From Chloroflexota bacterium (GTDB taxonomy: Bacteria; Chloroflexota; Dehalococcoidia; Lucifugimonadales; Australimonadaceae): DNA of 64,000 nucleotides. Location: positions 29,957 through 93,956 of the forward strand of contig VXQP01000078.1 of assembly GCA_009838965.1 (NCBI GenBank), in the 5' to 3' direction. This document shows positions 1-9,944 of this stretch, piece by piece. Position 1 is the first letter of the stretch; every line of letters begins with the position of its first letter. Under the pieces are notes generated by a model. It saw only the letters and a list, made by a program, of their open reading frames with translations, did no database searches and had not been told where the DNA came from. A program made the position numbers and the translations under genes.

Positions 1-999
1 CGGAGCATCGCCATCGACCTCGCGAACCCGAAAGGGCGCGAGGTGCTGCTGCGGCTCGCCGAGACCGCCGACGTGCTCATCGAGAACTTCCGCCCGGGCT
101 CGATGCAGCGGCTGGGGCTGGACTACGAGGCCGTGCGGGCGCGCAACCCGCGCATCGTCATGTGCTCGGTCTCGGGCTTCGGTCAGACGGGGCCGTACGC
201 CCAGCGCGCGGCGCTCGACGTCATCGTGCAGGGAATGGGCGGGATGCTGAGCATCACGGGCGAGCCCGGACGCGGCCCGGTGCGCCCCGGCGCGAGCATC
301 GGCGACATCACCGCGGCGCTCTTCTCCACCGTCGCCATCCAGAGCGCGCTGCTGGAGCGCGAGCGCTCGGGCGAGGGGCAGTACATCGACATCGGGATGC
401 TGGACTGCCAGGTCTCCATCATGGAGAACGCGTTCATGCGCTATTTCACGCTCGGGCAGGTGCCACAGCGCATCGGCACGCGCCATCCGAGCTCCACGCC
501 GTTCCAGGCGTTCCAGACCGCCGACGGCTACGTCGTGGTCGCCATCATGGGCGGCGGGACGGACCAGTGGCCGCTCTTCTGCGCGGCGATAGACCACGTG
601 GAGCTGATGGACGACCCGCGCTACCTCACCGGCTGGTCGCGCACGCAGCACTACGACGAGCTGATCCCGGTGATCGAAGAGGCGATGCTGCAGAAGACGA
701 CCGCCGAGTGGGTGGAGATACTGAACGAGATGGGTGTTCCGGCGGGGCCGGTGCAGGACATCGCGCAGGTGGCCGACGACCCGCAGGTGAACCATCGCGA
801 GATGTTCGTGGAGATGGAGCACCCGGTGCTGGGGCCCGTGCGGTTCACCGGCAACCCCATCAAGATGTCGCGGACGCCCAGCGGCCCCAACCGCGTCCCG
901 CCGCAGCTCGGCGAGCAGACGCTGGAAGTGCTGACCGCCGACCTCGGCATGCCTCAGGACGAAGCGGCGGCGCTCATGGCTGAGGGAGTCGTGGCGTGA
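1..999 (+). CDS. CaiB/BaiF family CoA-transferase (5' truncated by window edge)
   Basis: Frame 1 is open from base 1 (RSIAIDLANPKGREVLLRLAETADVLIENFRPGSMQRLGLDY), typical class III CoA-transferase; GTGA overlap with next gene. Confidence 0.9.
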   Translation, partial: RSIAIDLANPKGREVLLRLAETADVLIENFRPGSMQRLGLDYEAVRARNPRIVMCSVSGFGQTGPYAQRAALDVIVQGMGGMLSITGEPGRGPVRPGASIGDITAALFSTVAIQSALLERERSGEGQYIDIGMLDCQVSIMENAFMRYFTLGQVPQRIGTRHPSSTPFQAFQTADGYVVVAIMGGGTDQWPLFCAAIDHVELMDDPRYLTGWSRTQHYDELIPVIEEAMLQKTTAEWVEILNEMGVPAGPVQDIAQVADDPQVNHREMFVEMEHPVLGPVRFTGNPIKMSRTPSGPNRVPPQLGEQTLEVLTADLGMPQDEAAALMAEGVVA

Positions 1000-1931
1000 T
1001 ATTCGGCGCGCTGCTCGCGCTCGTCTCCGCGTTCTCGTTCAGCGTCAACTTCATCCTCGTGCGGCGGGGCTTCGCCGACGCCGGAGCGACTGCGGCGCAG
1101 GGTGCGTTCATCACCGTACTCCTGGGCGTGCCGTTCGGCCTCGTGTCCGTGCTCGTGACCGGCCAACTGTTCAACTTCGGGCAGCTCGCGCCGGACGAGT
1201 ACCTCCTGCTCGCCGCGGCGGGCATCGTGCACTTCGGCATCGGGCGCTACTGCAACTACCGCGGCATCGCCGCGATCGGCGCTCCGCGCGCGGCCACCAT
1301 CCAGGCCATCGCAGTGCCGTACAGCATCGTCATGGCGATGCTCCTCCTCGACGAGCGTCCCACCATCCTGATGTACGCAGGCATCGCGCTCATCCTCGGC
1401 AGCCCTGCGCTGATGATCGACCGACGTAAACGTCCTGCTCCCGCCGGCGGCGCCGCAAGCGCCACGCCTGCCGTCGAGATGCGCATGGTGGAGGGCTACA
1501 CCTTCTCCCTGCTCGCGGCGGGGGCGTACGGCACCAGCCCGATCCTGATACGCGCCGCCGTGGAGGACGCGACCGGCGTAGCCGCCATCGGCACGTTCGT
1601 CGCCTACGTCGGCGCGTCGGCGATGCTCATGGCCACGCTGGCGCTGCCCACGCAACGGCACCTCGTCGGCACCATCAACCTTCGCTACATGCGGCTGTTC
1701 GGCGGCGCGGGCTTCGCCGTTTTCTTCGCGCAACTGCTGCGCTTCTTCGCGCTGTCGATCGCCGACGTGAGCATCGTGAACCCGCTCATGCGCATGATCG
1801 GCGTCTTCACACTCATCCTCTCGTACCTGGTCAACCGGCGACTGGAGCACATCACGGTGGGCGTCGTGCTCGGCGTGCTGGTGTCGTTCGCCGGGTCGGC
1901 GCTGCTGGTTACCGCGGCGGCGGGCCGCTGA
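996..1931 (+). CDS. EamA/DMT-superfamily transporter, tandem copy 1
   Basis: MIFGALLALVSAFSFSVNFILVRRG..., about 10 hydrophobic segments; GTG start overlapping upstream stop. Confidence 0.85.
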   Translation: MIFGALLALVSAFSFSVNFILVRRGFADAGATAAQGAFITVLLGVPFGLVSVLVTGQLFNFGQLAPDEYLLLAAAGIVHFGIGRYCNYRGIAAIGAPRAATIQAIAVPYSIVMAMLLLDERPTILMYAGIALILGSPALMIDRRKRPAPAGGAASATPAVEMRMVEGYTFSLLAAGAYGTSPILIRAAVEDATGVAAIGTFVAYVGASAMLMATLALPTQRHLVGTINLRYMRLFGGAGFAVFFAQLLRFFALSIADVSIVNPLMRMIGVFTLILSYLVNRRLEHITVGVVLGVLVSFAGSALLVTAAAGR

Positions 1932-1947
1932 GTGATAGGCTCGCGAC

Positions 1948-2904
1948 GTGATATTCGGCGCGCTCCTCTCGCTCTCTTCCGCATTGTCGTTCAGCGTCAA
2001 CGCCATCCTCGTCCGGAGGGGCATCGCGGGCGCGGGCGCGACGGCGTCGCAGGGCGCGTTCATCACCGTGCTCCTCGGTGTGCCGTTCGGCTTCGCGGCT
2101 GTCGTCATCACCGGCCAGATGCTGCGGTTCGGCGAGGTAGCGCCGATGGGTTACCTGCTGCTGCTCGCGGCGGGCATCGTCCACTTCGGGGTCGGCAGGT
2201 ACTGCAACTACCGGTCCGTCGAGGCGATCGGTGCGGCGCGCTCCGGCCCCATCATGGGCGTGACCACACCTTTCAGCGTCCTGATGGCCGTCATCCTGCT
2301 CGACGAGGTGGTGACGCTGGCGATGCTGTTCGCCATCGGGCTCGTGCTGCTCGGCCCGGCAGTGATCCTCGAACGCAGGCCGCGTACTTCTGCCCCTGCG
2401 GCTTCGAGCGGAGGAGCGGAAAGCCCGCGCGCGACGCGGAACCCGCTCGAACTGCGCTTCCTCGAGGGGTACGTGTTCGCCACTCTCGCGGCAGTCGCAT
2501 ACGGGACGAGTCCCCTCCTCATCCGCGCCGCGCTGATGGACGCGACACGGACGGCGGCGATAGGCACGTTCGTCGCGTACTTCGGCGCCTCGGCGGTGCT
2601 CCTCGCGACCCTCGTCATCCCCGGAAGGCGGCAGCTCATCCGCGCCATCAACCTGCGCTACATGCGGCTGTTCGGCGGCGCGGGGCTCATGGTCTTCCTC
2701 GCCCAACTGCTGCGCTTCTTCGCGCTGTCGGTAGCCGACGTCAGCGTCGTGACCCCGCTGCAGCGCATGGCGAACGTCTTCACGGTCATCCTCACGTGGA
2801 TATTCAACCGCTCGCTGGAGACGATAACGCTGCGCGTCGTGATCGGCGTGCTGGTCTCCTTCGGGGGATCGGCGCTACTGGTCTACGAGGCGGCAACGCG
2901 GTGA
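1948..2904 (+). CDS. EamA/DMT-superfamily transporter, tandem copy 2
   Basis: Paralog of preceding ORF (MIFGALLSLSSALSFSVNAILVRRG...GVGRYCNYRSVEAIG); GTG start. Confidence 0.85.
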   Translation: MIFGALLSLSSALSFSVNAILVRRGIAGAGATASQGAFITVLLGVPFGFAAVVITGQMLRFGEVAPMGYLLLLAAGIVHFGVGRYCNYRSVEAIGAARSGPIMGVTTPFSVLMAVILLDEVVTLAMLFAIGLVLLGPAVILERRPRTSAPAASSGGAESPRATRNPLELRFLEGYVFATLAAVAYGTSPLLIRAALMDATRTAAIGTFVAYFGASAVLLATLVIPGRRQLIRAINLRYMRLFGGAGLMVFLAQLLRFFALSVADVSVVTPLQRMANVFTVILTWIFNRSLETITLRVVIGVLVSFGGSALLVYEAATR

Positions 2905-2929
2905 GGGCGGTGAGCGAGGAGGTGTCTGC

Positions 2930-3892
2930 GTGATATTTGGCGCGCTCCTCGCGCTCGCTTCCTCGTTCTCGTTCAGCGTCAACTCCATCCTCATCCGGCG
3001 GGGTCTCGCCGACGCGGGCGCAACGGCTGCGCAGGGCGCGTTCATCACCGTGCTGCTCGGCGTGCCGTTCGGTTTCGCGGCAGTCGTCATCACCGGCCAG
3101 ATCCTCAACTTCGACCAGGTCCCGCTGAACGGCTACCTGATGATCGCCGCGGCGGGCATCATCCACTTCTGCATCGGGCGCTACTGCAACTACCGGAGCA
3201 TCGCGGCGTTCGGCGCGTCACGCGCCGTCACCGTCCAGGCCTTCGCCGTGCCCTACAGCATCATCATGGCGATCGTGCTGCTCGGCGAGCGGCCGACCGC
3301 CTTCATGTACGTGGCTATCGCGCTCATCCTCGGCAGTCCTCTGCTGATGATCGACCGCGGGAAACGGCCTGCCCGGGGGGCGGAACGGACGGGGGCGCCT
3401 CCCTCGGGCGCCGCCAGGAGCGGCGCGCCCGCCGTCGAGATACGCATGGTGGAGGGCGTCGTCTTCTCTCTTCTCGCGTCGGTGGGGTACGGCACCAGCC
3501 CCATCCTGATACGCGCCGCGCTGGAGGATGCGACGGGCGTCGCAGCCGTCGGCACGTTCGTCGCATACGTCGGCGCGTCGGTCGTGCTCCTCGTGTCGCT
3601 CGCGCTGCCCGCGCAGCGGCACCTCATCGGCGCCATCAACTTCCGCTACATGCGGCTGTTCGGCAGCGCGGGGCTGAGCGTCTTCATGGCGCAACTGCTG
3701 CGGTTCTTCTCACTCGCGCTCGCAGACGTGACCATCGTCGACCCGCTCATGCGCACCGTGGGCGTCTTCACGCTCATCCTCTCGTACCTGGTCAACCGAC
3801 GGCTCGAGCTCATCACGCTGGGGGTCGTGCTCAGCGTACTGGTGTCGTTCGCAGGGTCGGCGATGCTGGTCATCGCAGCGGCGCAGCGCTAG
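2930..3892 (+). CDS. EamA/DMT-superfamily transporter, tandem copy 3
   Basis: Paralog of both preceding ORFs (MIFGALLALASSFSFSVNSILIRRG). Confidence 0.85.
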   Translation: MIFGALLALASSFSFSVNSILIRRGLADAGATAAQGAFITVLLGVPFGFAAVVITGQILNFDQVPLNGYLMIAAAGIIHFCIGRYCNYRSIAAFGASRAVTVQAFAVPYSIIMAIVLLGERPTAFMYVAIALILGSPLLMIDRGKRPARGAERTGAPPSGAARSGAPAVEIRMVEGVVFSLLASVGYGTSPILIRAALEDATGVAAVGTFVAYVGASVVLLVSLALPAQRHLIGAINFRYMRLFGSAGLSVFMAQLLRFFSLALADVTIVDPLMRTVGVFTLILSYLVNRRLELITLGVVLSVLVSFAGSAMLVIAAAQR

Positions 3893-3896
3893 TCAT

Positions 3897-4520
3897 CTAC
3901 GCCTGCGCCAGCCGCAGCGCGGCCTCGTACTGCTCACGCGTGTTCAGGTTCGTGAGCGTGAGCGGGTCGTCGACCGGCACGAGCATACGCTCAGCGCGAT
4001 GGCGCGAGACGACCTCCCGCAGCCCCTGCCCTTCCTCCGTGATGGCGCGCAGCTCCGGCAGCAGCGCAGTGTCGAAGAGCGGCGGATGCCCGGCGTTGCC
4101 GTCGAGCGACGGCACGGCGATGGCGGGCCGCGACGCAAGCCACACCTCGCGCAGCCGCGACAGCAGCGCGCCCGAGCGGGGCTGGTCGACCGAGATGATG
4201 AGCACGCCCGAGACGTCGTCCGGCACAACGGCCAGGCCAGCGGTGATGGAGGTGGTTCGCCCTTCGCGGTAGCGTGGGTTCTCGACGATCTGCAGCGGCT
4301 CGGGGCCGGTGAGCACCTGCCGCAGCCGCTCGGCGAGGTGTCCGAGCACGACAACGATGGGCTCGTAGTCCGCCGCCGCAAGCGCGTGCGCCTGGTGCGC
4401 CAGCAGCGACCTGCCGCTTATCCAGGGCAGCAGCGCTTTCATCTCGTGCATCCGCGTCGATTCGCCCGCCGCGAGCAGCACTGCCGCGACGCGAGTCTCG
4501 TTCCCGGTCATGGCGGACAT
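3897..4520 (-). CDS. MobA-like nucleotidyltransferase (molybdenum cofactor cytidylyl/guanylyltransferase family)
   Basis: AAVLLAAGESTRMHEMKALLPWISGRSLL N-terminal NTP-transferase signature. Confidence 0.8.
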   Translation of the reverse strand: MSAMTGNETRVAAVLLAAGESTRMHEMKALLPWISGRSLLAHQAHALAAADYEPIVVVLGHLAERLRQVLTGPEPLQIVENPRYREGRTTSITAGLAVVPDDVSGVLIISVDQPRSGALLSRLREVWLASRPAIAVPSLDGNAGHPPLFDTALLPELRAITEEGQGLREVVSRHRAERMLVPVDDPLTLTNLNTREQYEAALRLAQA

Positions 4521-4588
4521 CTTACGCGCTCAGGCAGTCTGACAACGGCTGCTAAACTACGCCGCAGCGTTCTCACAGGGAGGCTGCC

Positions 4589-5377
4589 ATGCCGGTACCG
4601 CACGACCAGTTGCACGCACTCGCCCACGCGCTGAGCGAGGCTGAGCACAACGCGACGCCCATCCCGCCGCTGACGGAGCAGGCGCCGGAGATCACGTCCG
4701 AGGACGCGTACGCCGTCGCCGCGGACATCGTCGTGCACGAGCTGGAGCACGGGCACCGCATCGTCGGGCGGAAGGTCGGCCTCACGAACGAGGCGATGCA
4801 GGCCGTGTTCGGCATCGACACGCCCATCTACGGCACGATATTCGACGACACGACGGTGCGGGACAACGGGCGCATCAAGTCGTCGGAGCTGATCCACCCG
4901 AAGGCGGAGCCGGAGCTGGCGTTCCGGCTAAAGTCGCCGCTGAGCGGGCCGGGCGTGACGCTGGAGGACGTGCTCGCCGCGACGGAGTACGTGTTCCCGG
5001 CGCTGGAGATCGTGGACTGCCGCATCGAGGGGTGGCGCATCAAGGAGCAGGACATCATCGCGGACAACGGCGTGGCGGCCCGGGTCGTGGTCGGAAGCAC
5101 GCGGCTGCCACCCGGCGCGTTCAACCTCTCGATGGAGGAAGTCGTCCTCTACCGCAACGGTGAGGAGTTCGAGCGTGCGCAGGCGTCGGCGGTGCTTGGC
5201 AACCCAGCGCGCTCGGTGGCGTGGTGCGCGAACAAACTGGCGGAGTTCGGCCAGGGGCTGCGGGCGGGCGAGTTCGTGATGACGGGTACCATCACGACGG
5301 CGATGGACGTCCGCGTGGGCGACACGGTCCGCGCGGAGTTCGCAACGCTCGGCGGGGTGAGCGTTCGGTTCACGTAG
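4589..5377 (+). CDS. 2-keto-4-pentenoate hydratase / fumarylacetoacetate hydrolase family (MhpD-like)
   Basis: GRKVGLTNEAMQAVFGIDTPIYG ... EPELAF ... VMTGTITTAMDVRVGDTVRAEFATLGGVSV. Confidence 0.85.
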   Translation: MPVPHDQLHALAHALSEAEHNATPIPPLTEQAPEITSEDAYAVAADIVVHELEHGHRIVGRKVGLTNEAMQAVFGIDTPIYGTIFDDTTVRDNGRIKSSELIHPKAEPELAFRLKSPLSGPGVTLEDVLAATEYVFPALEIVDCRIEGWRIKEQDIIADNGVAARVVVGSTRLPPGAFNLSMEEVVLYRNGEEFERAQASAVLGNPARSVAWCANKLAEFGQGLRAGEFVMTGTITTAMDVRVGDTVRAEFATLGGVSVRFT

Positions 5378-5485
5378 GGGTGAGGCGAGTACCTACCCTG
5401 CTTCGACTCCGCGCAGTTGCCTCCTTCACCTGACGTGCTGCAACTTGCGCGTTCTTCGCTACCACAGTGCTCACCTGCGTGATGC

Positions 5486-6565
5486 TTACGTTCTTGGTGG
5501 CCTTGTTGGCAAGAACACCAGCCGTGAGTCCGGCGAGAAGGGCCACTCCTGCTGGCCCCCCAGCGACCCCGACGAGAGAACTGCCGCCAGCGTGCTCCCT
5601 GTACCAACGAGACCCTTGGCCTGACCGTCGACAAAGGCCTCGTAGTCCCCGGTCCGACGTGCCTCATGGAATGCCTTGGCCAGCGCGACCACGGTGACGA
5701 CGAGAAGCGCCGGATTAGCCGCCGCGATAGAGGACAATCCCAGCCCGCCTGCCAACCTTGCGAATGCTTCCGTATCTGCGCGATTCCAGTGCAGGAACAA
5801 GGCAACCGTACCGATTGTTCCTCCCAGAAGCTCAGTCGCATCATAGGTGTTGAGGTCATAGAACCAGCCCTTCGGTATCTCAAGATGCGACTGCAGGGCT
5901 ATTGCCACTCTGTCAAAGGTCGCTTCATCCCAGGTGACGATGGGAAGCCCCATCGACGTTGTCCCGTCCCGAAGCAGGCCCAGCACGGTCCCAAACGCCT
6001 CTTGGACAATGTTGTCGTCCGCCGAGGCATTGTGGCTGGTACTCACTGCCCCAGCGATCGTGTGCCCTCCGTCGAACAGCCGGTGCTGACCGCCTCCCTG
6101 GTGAGTGGCATTGTAGGCAGCGTCCATCGCCTGGTCGTAGATGGTTGGGGCACCATCGACAGCGTCCTGCATGAGTTGGTTCAGGTCGTTGGACAGGTTG
6201 CTTGCAAGTAAGGCCTGTGCGGACTCCACCAAGCTCAAAGCCCTGTCGGTCGCCTTATCCAGTACCTGTTTGGAGCCTGAGGTGGCACGCCTCGCGGACG
6301 CCTTGACGGTTTGTGCGGCAGTTCCGGAAGCGCCCTTGGCGGACTCTCCCACGACTGAGGCACGACGTCTTGCCTCATGCGATGCGGCCTTGAGACCAGC
6401 ACCGGCATCCGACAACCGCTGCTTCGGTCCAGCCGTAGGGGGAGTTCCGCCCTGCTCGTCAGTGAGGATGTCTTCCTCTCTGGTCGTCGGAGGCGTCTCT
6501 CCAGATTCGGAAGTTGTAGAGTCCTTGGTCGCCCTCGTGGGCAGTATCTTCTTCAATCTCTGCAT
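5486..6565 (-). CDS. Uncharacterised protein: low-complexity N-terminus, conserved-looking C-terminal domain with two hydrophobic segments
   Basis: ORF with likely start MQRLKKILPTR; GGGQHRLFDGGHTIAGAV...IPKGWFYDLNTYDATELLGGTIGTVALFLHWNRADTEAF; lower GC than flanks by eye. Confidence 0.6.
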   Translation of the reverse strand: MQRLKKILPTRATKDSTTSESGETPPTTREEDILTDEQGGTPPTAGPKQRLSDAGAGLKAASHEARRRASVVGESAKGASGTAAQTVKASARRATSGSKQVLDKATDRALSLVESAQALLASNLSNDLNQLMQDAVDGAPTIYDQAMDAAYNATHQGGGQHRLFDGGHTIAGAVSTSHNASADDNIVQEAFGTVLGLLRDGTTSMGLPIVTWDEATFDRVAIALQSHLEIPKGWFYDLNTYDATELLGGTIGTVALFLHWNRADTEAFARLAGGLGLSSIAAANPALLVVTVVALAKAFHEARRTGDYEAFVDGQAKGLVGTGSTLAAVLSSGSLGGQQEWPFSPDSRLVFLPTRPPRT

Positions 6566-6723
6566 CCGTGTGTCTCCGCGTGACAGCACCGGCACGCCTG
6601 GGGGCAAGACCGTGAATCACGTCCGCTATCGACCTTATACGCCATCTATCCTGTACGTCACCCGTCGGTGCGATGAACAGAAGTGAGCAGCAGTCTCCCC
6701 GAACGCTGCCGTGCGGGGATGAG

Positions 6724-7266
6724 CTAGCCCATCGCGGCGGTGATGATGCCTTCGATGAAGGCGGCCTTGGCGTCGGTGTAGGCCTCGCGGTCGTTTCTGT
6801 GCTTCGCGGCGAGTTCCCGCTTCAGCCGTTCGTAGTCGCGGGCGGCGCCGGGGTGGGTGCGGAGGTAGTCGCGGAAGGCGAGGTGCGTCCGGATGGCGGG
6901 ATGGCCCGGCGGGAACATGTGGGCATGCGCGACGATGCGGCCGTCGACGGCTTTGTCGAAGTAACAGCGCCCGGGTATGCCGTTCTCACCATGGTACCGG
7001 TAGCCGAGCGCCGTCATGCGGGAGACGGTTTCGAGTCCCTCCTCCGGCCCTGCGGCAACCGGCATGACGTCCAGAATGGGCTTCGCGGCCAGTCCCGGCA
7101 CCGAAGTGCTGCCGACGTGGTGCACCTCGACGACCCCAGGCCCGCAGGCCTCCCGGATGGCCGCCGCCTCGCGCTCGAAAGCCAGGGGCCAGTCGGCGCT
7201 GTACTCGACTATCTCGATGCGTCCGCCCTGCGTGCCGAGCGAATGCCAGCGGCCAGTGGCGCTCAT
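6724..7266 (-). CDS. GrpB-family protein (UPF0157, nucleotidyltransferase fold)
   Basis: IEIVEYSADWPLAFEREAAAIREACGPGVVEVHHVGSTSVPGLAAKPILDVMPV. Confidence 0.9.
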   Translation of the reverse strand: MSATGRWHSLGTQGGRIEIVEYSADWPLAFEREAAAIREACGPGVVEVHHVGSTSVPGLAAKPILDVMPVAAGPEEGLETVSRMTALGYRYHGENGIPGRCYFDKAVDGRIVAHAHMFPPGHPAIRTHLAFRDYLRTHPGAARDYERLKRELAAKHRNDREAYTDAKAAFIEGIITAAMG

Positions 7267-7450
7267 GCCTCACTCCCGAAAGGACCGGCTGGACGGTGAA
7301 GGTACTTCCTCAACAGGTCGCCGTCCACCTTGCCCCCTCTGCCTGCCAGTGCTAGTGTCAGCGCTCCAAGCGATAGAGGACCGGTCTCGACGGCGCACCC
7401 CACACTCGACCGGCCTCGTTGACCGCAAGGGATGAACGGGAGGCGACAGA

Positions 7451-9088
7451 GTGGAGATCCACGAAGCCCTCTTCGCCGTTGGCGTACTCATCGTCACGGC
7501 CAAGCTGCTGGAAGGCGTCTTCAAGCGCGTCGGCCTGAACGCCATCTTCGCCTACGCCATCGCCGGCGTGGTCCTCGGCCCCATGACCGGCCTCGTCCAC
7601 ACCGGCAGGGAGATCGACCTCATCCTCAGCATCGGCATCTTCATGTTCTTCTTCCTCATCGGACTGGAGGAGCTGGACATCGCCGGCTTCCTCGCCGCCA
7701 TCCGGGGCCGCATCTTCTTCACCGCCGTGCTTGCCGTCACCCTCTCCATGCTCGTCTCCCTCGCGGTCACGACCGACTACATCTTCGACCTCGGGCTGGG
7801 CCTCAGTTTCACCGAAGCCCTAGGGCTCGCGGGCGTGCTCTCCCTCTCCAGCCTGGGCGTCGTCGCGAAGGCGCTCATCGACGAGGGCCGGCTGCGCGAG
7901 CCCGTCGGCGTGCAGATATTCACCGCCGTCATCATCGTCGAGCTGATCGCCCTCTTCATCGTGGGCTTCGCCATCAGCGGGCACTTCTCGGCGGACGAGC
8001 ACGGCGCCCTCGACGCGGCGGGCGTGGGCATCGTCATCGCACAGATCCTGGGGTTCGCCGTCGTCACGTGGTTCGTGGCCAGCAAGCTGTTGCCGCGGGC
8101 CCTCGGTCTGCTACACCGCATCCTGCGCGTGCCGCAGTTCGCCCTCGGCATCCTTCTCGGGGGTCTCTTCCTCGTCGTCGTCGCGGCCGAAGAGGTGGGG
8201 TTGCACGGCTCCCTCGGCGCGCTCCTCTTCGGCGCCGCCCTCTCCTTCCTGCCGTACCAGATGCGGCGCGACATCATGCCCGGCATGCGCGGGGCTGCCG
8301 AGGGCTTCTTCGTGCCGCTGTTCTTCGCTTCCGCGGGCCTCTACCTCAGCCTGGAATTCACCAAACTCCCCATCGAAACGATTCTCGCGCTGGCCCTCGT
8401 CCCCCTGGCGGGCAAGATCGGCGCCTCATTCGTCAGCGCCTACGTCACACGAGTCGACGCGCCCTTCGCCACGGCGGTGGGGCTCACGGCGAAGGGCGTC
8501 GCGGAGATCGCGCTCCTCCTCGTGATGCTGCAGAGCGGCGCCATCGGCAAGGACATCTTCTCCCTGCTGGTGCTGGTGATGCTGGCTTACATCATGCTCA
8601 CGCCCATGGGCATCGGTTACGCGCTGCGGCGGATGGCCCGCCCGACACGCGATCTCTCGTTGGACAAGATCCCTCCGTCGTTCGAGCGCTTCGTGCTGGA
8701 CGAGGTCAGGGTGCGCGACCTGCTGGACCCCTACCGCCTCCACCCGGAGGCCTCCCAGACGGTCAAGACCTTCGCGGAAGACTGGCTGTTGCAGGACCAG
8801 CACGACTACGTGGTCGTGGAGCACGGTGCGCTGGCCGGCATCGTGTCCGTGAGCATGCTGCGTTACCTGCCCCGAGCCGAGTGGGAACACACGCCGCTCA
8901 ACCAGATGCTGCGGCAGCAGACGCCGACCGCTTCCACCAACGACTACGTGGAGGACGCGCTGCAGCACATGACCGAGAACTCCCTCTCCGCCCTCCCCGT
9001 CGTCGACGCCGAGACCGGCGCATTCAAGGGCTCCATCACCGCCCACGAGATACTGGAGATGCTGCTTCTCAGCGCACGGGGGCAGTAG
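7451..9088 (+). CDS. CPA2-type monovalent cation:proton antiporter with C-terminal CBS domains
   Basis: Na+/H+ exchanger transmembrane pattern (LLEGVFKRVGLNAIFAYAIAGVVLGP; FFLIGLEELDI) and C-terminal CBS-like EDALQHMTENSLSALPVVDAETGAFKGSITAHEIL. Confidence 0.85.
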   Translation: MEIHEALFAVGVLIVTAKLLEGVFKRVGLNAIFAYAIAGVVLGPMTGLVHTGREIDLILSIGIFMFFFLIGLEELDIAGFLAAIRGRIFFTAVLAVTLSMLVSLAVTTDYIFDLGLGLSFTEALGLAGVLSLSSLGVVAKALIDEGRLREPVGVQIFTAVIIVELIALFIVGFAISGHFSADEHGALDAAGVGIVIAQILGFAVVTWFVASKLLPRALGLLHRILRVPQFALGILLGGLFLVVVAAEEVGLHGSLGALLFGAALSFLPYQMRRDIMPGMRGAAEGFFVPLFFASAGLYLSLEFTKLPIETILALALVPLAGKIGASFVSAYVTRVDAPFATAVGLTAKGVAEIALLLVMLQSGAIGKDIFSLLVLVMLAYIMLTPMGIGYALRRMARPTRDLSLDKIPPSFERFVLDEVRVRDLLDPYRLHPEASQTVKTFAEDWLLQDQHDYVVVEHGALAGIVSVSMLRYLPRAEWEHTPLNQMLRQQTPTASTNDYVEDALQHMTENSLSALPVVDAETGAFKGSITAHEILEMLLLSARGQ

Positions 9089-9099
9089 CGGACGGCCGG

Positions 9100-9837
9100 C
9101 TAGGACGACGACAGCAGGAGGCGGGTGTATTCGTCGCCGGGGGACTGGATGAGCTCCTGGTACGTCCCGGTGCGGAGGATGCTGCCGTCCCGGATGATGG
9201 CGATGCGGTCCGCCATGGCGCGCGCGTCGGTGACATTGTGCGTCACGTACAGCGTCGTTGCGCCGAACTCGTCGTGGACGCGCCGGATCTCCGTGCGCAT
9301 CTTGGGCCTGCTGATGGGGTCGAGATTGCTCAGCGGCTCGTCCATCAGGAACGACGTGGCCTCTGTGACCATCGCCCGGGCGAGGGCAACGCGCTGGCGC
9401 TCGCCGCCCGACAGTTCGTCGGGTTTGCGCGGGAAGAGGTACTCCCTGAGCCCGACACGGCGCGCCACGTTGTTCACGCGCGAACGGATCTGCTCATCGC
9501 CCCAGCGGCGGGCCTTCAGCGGCAGGCTGAGGTTGGAGTAGCCGCGCTCCTCCATGACCCGCAGGTGCGGCCAGAGGGCGAGGCTCTGGAAGATGAGCTG
9601 CACCGGCCTGCGCCCGACCGGGACGTCGTTCATGTACTCGCCGCCGATGTAGATGCCGCCCTGCTCAGGCCGCTCGAGGCCGGCGATGAGGCGCAGCAGC
9701 GTGGTCTTGCCCGACCCCGACTCGCCCATGATCGCGACGAACTCACCCGCGCCGACCTCGAGGTCCGCGATGTCGACCGCGGGAGCCTCGGTCTTGGGGT
9801 ACTGGAACTTGAGCCGCAGCACTCGTATGCCACTCAT
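9100..9837 (-). CDS. ABC transporter ATP-binding protein (no permease adjacent)
   Basis: Walker A GESGSGKTT, signature LSGGERQRVALARA, Walker B SFLMDEPLSNLD. Confidence 0.9.
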   Translation of the reverse strand: MSGIRVLRLKFQYPKTEAPAVDIADLEVGAGEFVAIMGESGSGKTTLLRLIAGLERPEQGGIYIGGEYMNDVPVGRRPVQLIFQSLALWPHLRVMEERGYSNLSLPLKARRWGDEQIRSRVNNVARRVGLREYLFPRKPDELSGGERQRVALARAMVTEATSFLMDEPLSNLDPISRPKMRTEIRRVHDEFGATTLYVTHNVTDARAMADRIAIIRDGSILRTGTYQELIQSPGDEYTRLLLSSS

Positions 9838-9931
9838 GACTTCCTACCTGCCGGAAGTATAGGGCAAAGACTGCGATGTTATCTGCCTCCAACCACGTCA
9901 TGGGCAACTATTCACCCTCCAGGGCATCATC

Positions 9932-9937
9932 TATAGT
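9932..9937 (+). promoter_or_regulatory. Candidate leaderless -10 box TATAGT
   Basis: TATAGT ends 7 nt before ATG at 9945. Confidence 0.4.
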
Positions 9938-9944
9938 AGGGTGC

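Noticed and set aside
954-2706. Long - strand ORFs (954-2111, 1909-2706) rich in E/R/H/D across the DMT genes
   Set aside because: Antisense images of hydrophobic transmembrane codons; repeated because the underlying genes are paralogs, not an independent repeat family.
7432-9936. 834-aa + strand ORF overlapping the antiporter and ABC ATPase
   Set aside because: Arg/His-rich shadow frame; real genes lie in other frames with clear family motifs.
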